7,993 nt of DNA. Source: an uncultured Ruminococcus sp. (GTDB taxonomy: Bacteria > Bacillota > Clostridia > Oscillospirales > Acutalibacteraceae). Below are positions 5,178 to 7,993 of this stretch, in pieces; within the stretch, counting starts at the first letter, position 1, and the number at the start of each line of letters is the position of its first letter. Made by a program: the position numbers and the translations under genes. Under the pieces are notes generated by a model. It was given only the letters and a program-made list of their open reading frames with translations. It searched no databases and was not told where the DNA came from. Location of the stretch: positions 1 to 7,993 of the forward strand of contig CACYDD010000387.1 in NCBI GenBank assembly GCA_902773065.1, in the 5' to 3' direction.

Positions 5178-5805
5178 ATTCTGTCTCATCAACGACAGAT
5201 GATTGTCCGTCACTCTGTGCTTTTTTCATAAAGTATTTTCTGAGCGTCATGGCATTGGCATCCTCAGGCGTTTCCTCCACATCACCATAGGTATAGATCT
5301 TAACAAGCGTTTCCTTCCCCTCCTTGTATGTAATTCCATACAATTCGGTCGTTCCTGTTTGCTCAGACAGTGTTTCGGAATGGTGTTTCCCCTTTGGATC
5401 AACTTCATTTAAAATCTCATATAAATTACTGATATCATGAGCAGAAATATAATCCGTTCCTTTGAGTGAAGACTTTTTCTCCTTGGCTGCTTTCAGTATT
5501 TTTTCGGGAGTCATATCCTCAGTAATATCCGTAAGTTCAAAATCATACCTTTTTCCCTTGCTGTCGATCAGATAACCGCTGACATCGGCAGAATAGAATT
5601 TATTCTGATAAAAACTAAGAAACAGCAGATCCTGCTCAATTTCGGGCTCGCTTGATTCTGTCGAGGACACAGCAGAAGGTTTCCCCGAGTTTTCAGTCAC
5701 CTGTGTCTCGAGATCATTTTTTGTCAGGTTCAGTATCAATGCAAAAATACCTACCGCTATTAACATTGCGGTCATAACCGCAACCATTGTTTTCATTTTA
5801 TCCAT
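5176..5805 (-). CDS. Membrane-anchored extracytoplasmic protein of unknown function
   Basis: A 209-residue protein I do not recognise. Residues 7-27 are one hydrophobic segment with a short basic start (MDKMK), an uncleaved signal anchor or signal peptide without a lipobox cysteine. Residues 36-58 are a Ser/Glu-rich linker. The remainder (about 60-195) is a charged, probably folded domain with an SADVSGYLIDSKGKRYDFEL stretch and a final acidic tail. No Cys is present, which suits export. The ATG at 5805 has GGGAGGG 9 nt upstream; a second ATG three codons on is less well placed. It is divergent from the VanY-type lipoprotein and may share its regulation through the palindrome at 5875-5893. 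An envelope role is inferred from location only. Confidence 0.8.
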   Translation of the reverse strand: MDKMKTMVAVMTAMLIAVGIFALILNLTKNDLETQVTENSGKPSAVSSTESSEPEIEQDLLFLSFYQNKFYSADVSGYLIDSKGKRYDFELTDITEDMTPEKILKAAKEKKSSLKGTDYISAHDISNLYEILNEVDPKGKHHSETLSEQTGTTELYGITYKEGKETLVKIYTYGDVEETPEDANAMTLRKYFMKKAQSDGQSSVVDETE

Positions 5806-5834
5806 AGCAACAATCCCTCCCGACTTCTACCTAA

Positions 5835-5864
5835 ATTATACACTATATTACATTATAAATGCAA
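5835..5864 (-). promoter_or_regulatory. Promoter of the membrane-anchored protein
   Basis: Minus strand: TTGCAT (5864-5859), an 18-bp spacer, then a perfect TATAAT (5840-5835) with TG immediately before it. The start would be near 5828, giving a leader of about 20 nt with the GGGAGGG site. It fires away from the promoter at 5908-5936. Confidence 0.6.
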
Positions 5865-5874
5865 GAGTCTTTGT

Positions 5875-5893
5875 ATAAAATCAATGATTTTAT
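5875..5893. promoter_or_regulatory. Perfect 19-bp palindrome between divergent promoters, candidate operator
   Basis: ATAAAATCA and TGATTTTAT are exact complements around a single central A at 5884. The site ends 10 bp from the -35 of the leftward promoter and 14 bp from the -35 of the rightward one, so it is nearly centred. Position upstream of both -35 elements fits a shared activator or a looping/silencing factor better than a simple blocker. The binder is unknown; no regulator gene lies beside it. Confidence 0.55.
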
Positions 5894-5907
5894 TTATGTT
5901 CGCAGGA

Positions 5908-5936
5908 TTGACTTTTGTGTTTTAGGGGTATAAAAT
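5908..5936 (+). promoter_or_regulatory. Promoter of the VanY-type lipoprotein
   Basis: TTGACT (5908-5913), a 17-bp spacer, and TAAAAT (5931-5936). Both hexamers have five of six consensus bases. The start would be near 5943, leaving a leader of about 26 nt with the AAAGAGGTGA ribosome binding site. Confidence 0.6.
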
Positions 5937-5968
5937 GAGATTGATAATTATTTTAAAGAGGTGAGTCT

Positions 5969-7177
5969 TTGAAAAAGAAATTGACAATGCTGCTTGGCAC
6001 AGCAGCAGGCATTATTTTGCTTTCAGCGTGTTCTTTTGTGGAATACAACAGTCTTGAAGAAACGAATGTACCGAAAACAGAAAGCGTTGCGGCAGGTGAA
6101 ATCACCCCCGATCAAACTCCCTCAACCGTTAAAGAAGAATCAAAAACCATCGGAGCGGATAAATTGACTGTAACGGTCAGAAATCTGAACTATGTTGGAA
6201 AAGTACAGGAACCATCGGTCACAGTCAGATACCATAATAAAGTCCTTCAAAAAAATACCGACTATATCCTGCAATATGATACAAAGGATTTCTCAATAGG
6301 GATTCATAAAGCCGAAATTATCATGCAGGGAAAATATGAAGGCAGTAAAAGCATCACATACAAAATTGAACCAGTCCGGGTCAATATCACCACCATAGAA
6401 ACAAAGGTCAGCAGTTTTCAAGTGAATTTTACGCAATCGGAAACGGCAGACGGCTATGAAGCGGAATATTCCCTGAATGAAGATTTCTCCGAAAGCGTTG
6501 CCGTACAGACCGATACAACAAAATTTCTTGCAGAAAATCTGCCCGAAAACAGCACCTTCTATATCCGTGTCAGAGCGTGTAAAAAAGTGGGTGACGAAAC
6601 ACTTTATTCCGCATGGAGCGAAAGCAAAAAATGCAGCCTGAAAGAAATCACTGTCAAAGACGGCATGACCTATATTGACGGAATTCTTGTGGTCAATAAA
6701 ACCTACAGCCTGCCTGAAGATTACGGCTCTGGCGAAGACCCGGAAGCACTCGCGGCATTTCAGGAAATGTGCAGTGCAGCGGTAAATGACGGCATTTATC
6801 TTTTTTCTGTTTCCGGCTACAGAAGTTACGATTTACAGAATTATCTTTACAATGAATTCAAAGATCAGCGTGGAACGGAAGGGGCGGATATGGTTTCCGC
6901 AAGACCGGGACATTCCGAGCACCAGTCAGGGCTTGCTTTTGATGTGAATACTACCTCCTTTGCCTTTATCGGAACACCCGAAGCACAATGGCTGGCAGAA
7001 AACAGCTGCCGCTACGGTTTTATCATCCGCTACCCCGAAGGTAAGGAAAATATCACCGGCTACTCCTATGAACCATGGCATATCCGCTATGTCGGAAAGG
7101 AATTTGCAGAAACGATCTATAAAAGCGGTCTGACACTTGAAGAATATTTCGGCATTACTTCAGAATATAAAGAATAA
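5969..7177 (+). CDS. Lipoprotein D-alanyl-D-alanine carboxypeptidase, VanY/peptidase M15B family
   Basis: A 402-residue envelope enzyme. Residues 1-21 are a lipoprotein signal with lipobox LLSAC (Cys21 lipidated), followed by a flexible linker to about 60. Residues 65-134 resemble an Ig-like repeat common on Firmicutes surface proteins (YVGKVQEPSVTV, TDYILQYD, KYEGSKSITYKI). Residues 138-225 look like a fibronectin type III domain ending YSAWSESK. Residues 238-395 are the M15B domain: SGYRS (282-286), SARPGHSEHQSGLAFD (310-325), with H318 and D325 as zinc ligands, and EPWH (368-371) with E368 catalytic and H371 the third ligand. All key residues are present. It should trim the terminal D-Ala from peptidoglycan stems; a link to vancomycin resistance is not implied. 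The start is TTG at 5969, placed right after AAAGAGGTGA; no in-frame ATG fits the signal peptide. Confidence 0.93.
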   Translation: MKKKLTMLLGTAAGIILLSACSFVEYNSLEETNVPKTESVAAGEITPDQTPSTVKEESKTIGADKLTVTVRNLNYVGKVQEPSVTVRYHNKVLQKNTDYILQYDTKDFSIGIHKAEIIMQGKYEGSKSITYKIEPVRVNITTIETKVSSFQVNFTQSETADGYEAEYSLNEDFSESVAVQTDTTKFLAENLPENSTFYIRVRACKKVGDETLYSAWSESKKCSLKEITVKDGMTYIDGILVVNKTYSLPEDYGSGEDPEALAAFQEMCSAAVNDGIYLFSVSGYRSYDLQNYLYNEFKDQRGTEGADMVSARPGHSEHQSGLAFDVNTTSFAFIGTPEAQWLAENSCRYGFIIRYPEGKENITGYSYEPWHIRYVGKEFAETIYKSGLTLEEYFGITSEYKE

Positions 7178-7179
7178 TA

Positions 7180-7221
7180 AAAACCAGACAGTTGGTTCAA
7201 TGAAATCGACTGTCTGGTTTT
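7180..7221. terminator. Bidirectional terminator between convergent genes
   Basis: Arms AAAACCAGACAGT (7180-7192) and its exact complement (7209-7221) make a 13-bp stem that can extend two more pairs (one a wobble). A and T runs at the ends give tails on both strands. It lies 2 nt after the plus-strand stop codon and 2 nt from the minus-strand stop at 7224, so it ends both genes. Confidence 0.88.
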
Positions 7222-7223
7222 GC

Positions 7224-7829
7224 TTACAGTAAAAAATAAATATACGCGGCTGCACCGAGTTGTAAAACAGCAAGCACTGTTAATATGATAAAGACTGCTT
7301 TAAGGGCTTTGAGGGTACTGTCAATCCGTTTTTCCGCTGTCGTTCCTGACGGTGTGATACGTACACGCTTTACGCCCGAAAGCTGTTTGTCAAGCTCCTG
7401 CGAAACGGTTTCAACATCGGGTTCATCATTGCTGACTTCGTTCAGATGATATTTTTTGATAAGATTTTTTCGTATTTGTTTCAGAAGCGCATCCGCATGA
7501 TCTAAATCATCGGGCAGAAGTATGATCGTCTGTTCTCCGCTTATATAAGTTACAGCCCTTGCACTTTCTTCTGTTGTAACGGTTTTGCTGCCCGGTTCTT
7601 GTTTGGGGTTCAGAACCTTTTTCAGTATGTTTTCTCCGCTTTGTTCACCGACGACAAAAATCAGCCTTGCTTTTCTGACAGCAGCCGATAGCCTGTCGGC
7701 AAGCTCTTCAGGAGAGGCTGCTGCATATGCGTCTGAAAGTATCAGCCCTGTTTCGGAAAGATTATTTTCTGTAATATGTTGAATCTCTGCCGTTGCGGAT
7801 GAACGGTAATATATCAGTTCGTAATTCAC
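7224..7829 (-). CDS. Tail-anchored protein of unknown function, possible remote MoCF/CinA-like fold
   Basis: A 201-residue protein with no signal peptide and one C-terminal hydrophobic segment (about 178-200, ending YIYFLL), so it should be tail-anchored with the soluble part in the cytoplasm. Residues 40-60 (helix then ARLIFVVGE) and 95-126 (YISGEQTIILLPDDLDHADALL) recall the order of elements in molybdopterin-binding-like (MoaB/CinA N-terminal) domains, helix then LVITTGG and later NGK-VILLPG. The catalytic glycine-rich and Asp motifs of that family are missing. This is a weak resemblance. Residues 130-170 are a charged linker. The start is GTG at 7829, 9 nt after AGAGGT. A minus-strand gene ends 114 bp upstream and may be in the same transcript. 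Confidence 0.75.
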   Translation of the reverse strand: MNYELIYYRSSATAEIQHITENNLSETGLILSDAYAAASPEELADRLSAAVRKARLIFVVGEQSGENILKKVLNPKQEPGSKTVTTEESARAVTYISGEQTIILLPDDLDHADALLKQIRKNLIKKYHLNEVSNDEPDVETVSQELDKQLSGVKRVRITPSGTTAEKRIDSTLKALKAVFIILTVLAVLQLGAAAYIYFLL

Positions 7830-7877
7830 TTTCTGTACCTCTGCTAATTTTATAAAAATTGAGTTATTGCCAAAAGG

Positions 7878-7932
7878 CAGGATTCAGTTATCAGTCAGAA
7901 TATATCTGATATCTGATCCCTGAATCCTGATC
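7878..7932. repeat. Inverted heptad-repeat array (CTGATNC type)
   Basis: Four 7-base units related to CCTGATC run from 7905 to 7932. Reverse-complement units (GATTCAG, TTATCAG) lie at 7881-7894. The two sets form an inverted array. CAGGATTCAG (7878-7887) and CTGAATCCTG (7920-7929) pair perfectly over 10 bp, and TATCAG/CTGATA (7889-7894 and 7906-7911) pair inside. On the minus strand it follows the stop of the partial gene and is followed by CCTTTT, so it may be a weak terminator or an mRNA-processing hairpin in a shared transcript. Confidence 0.5.
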
Positions 7933-7943
7933 CCTTTACATCA

Positions 7944-7993
7944 TTATTCTTCCGGTTCGTCAGTACTTTCCTCCGGTTCGGATACATCTTCCG
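7944..7993 (-). CDS. C-terminal end of an unidentified protein with an acidic tail (cut by window edge)
   Basis: Reading the minus strand from the right edge gives 15 residues in one frame, EDVSEPEESTDEPEE, then TAA at 7946-7944. The run is almost entirely Glu, Asp, Pro, Ser and Thr, a disordered acidic tail. Such tails occur on many proteins, so no identity can be assigned. The reading is supported by the codon pattern and by the intergenic spacing before the GTG start of the next gene. Confidence 0.55.
   Translation of the reverse strand, partial: EDVSEPEESTDEPEE

Noticed and set aside
5969..7177. Part of a vancomycin-resistance cluster
   Set aside because: The enzyme family matches VanY, but there are no vanH/A/X-like or two-component genes nearby; M15B carboxypeptidases are common housekeeping envelope enzymes.

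Overview
The window looks like chromosomal DNA of a low-GC Gram-positive gut anaerobe, most likely a Ruminococcus-like member of the Oscillospiraceae/Clostridia. The evidence is AT-rich intergenic DNA, strong purine-rich ribosome binding sites (AGGAGG type), TTG and GTG start codons, TTGACA/TATAAT-type promoters, a lipobox lipoprotein, and protein families typical of that group. I see no transposase, phage gene, CRISPR array, rRNA or tRNA. The genus is inference.

Layout. (1) Bases 1-772, minus strand: a P-loop nucleotide kinase-like gene, a possible 28-codon ORF overlapping its stop codon (TAATG), and the first 23 codons of aspS (aspartyl-tRNA synthetase), which has its own promoter. (2) Bases 773-1260 hold no protein gene. 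They contain a candidate stand-alone small RNA on the minus strand: an extended -10 promoter, a 53-nt two-helix hairpin starting at the predicted transcription start, and a U-tract. A separate kinase promoter and the terminator of the next gene flank it. (3) Bases 1261-3412, minus strand: a two-gene operon with a PadR-family repressor followed, with a 20-bp overlap, by an unusual 536-residue flavoprotein. That protein joins an iron-sulfur-flavoprotein-like domain, an SCP2-like domain and about six membrane helices. The PadR promoter carries a clear twin-palindrome operator. (4) Bases 3413-5177, plus strand: citrate synthase with its own promoter, a heptad repeat tract and a perfect 19-bp terminator hairpin shared with the convergent gene. 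(5) Bases 5176-7177: a membrane-anchored protein of unknown function (minus) and a lipoprotein D,D-carboxypeptidase of the VanY/M15B type (plus). They diverge from a 163-bp region with two promoters and a perfect 19-bp palindrome midway between them. (6) Bases 7180-7993: a shared terminator, a tail-anchored protein of unknown function (minus), an inverted array of heptad repeats, and the acidic C-terminus of a further minus-strand gene.

How the genes work together. Most are separate transcription units. The PadR/flavoprotein pair looks like a self-repressed, ligand-induced redox or membrane response module. The divergent pair at 5176-7177 may be co-regulated cell-envelope genes. Citrate synthase stands alone here, as in many anaerobes where it feeds 2-oxoglutarate/glutamate synthesis; this role is known of the family and inferred here. 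The best candidates for something undescribed are the small RNA at 1041-1103, the three-domain flavoprotein, the 19-bp palindrome, and the heptad repeats.
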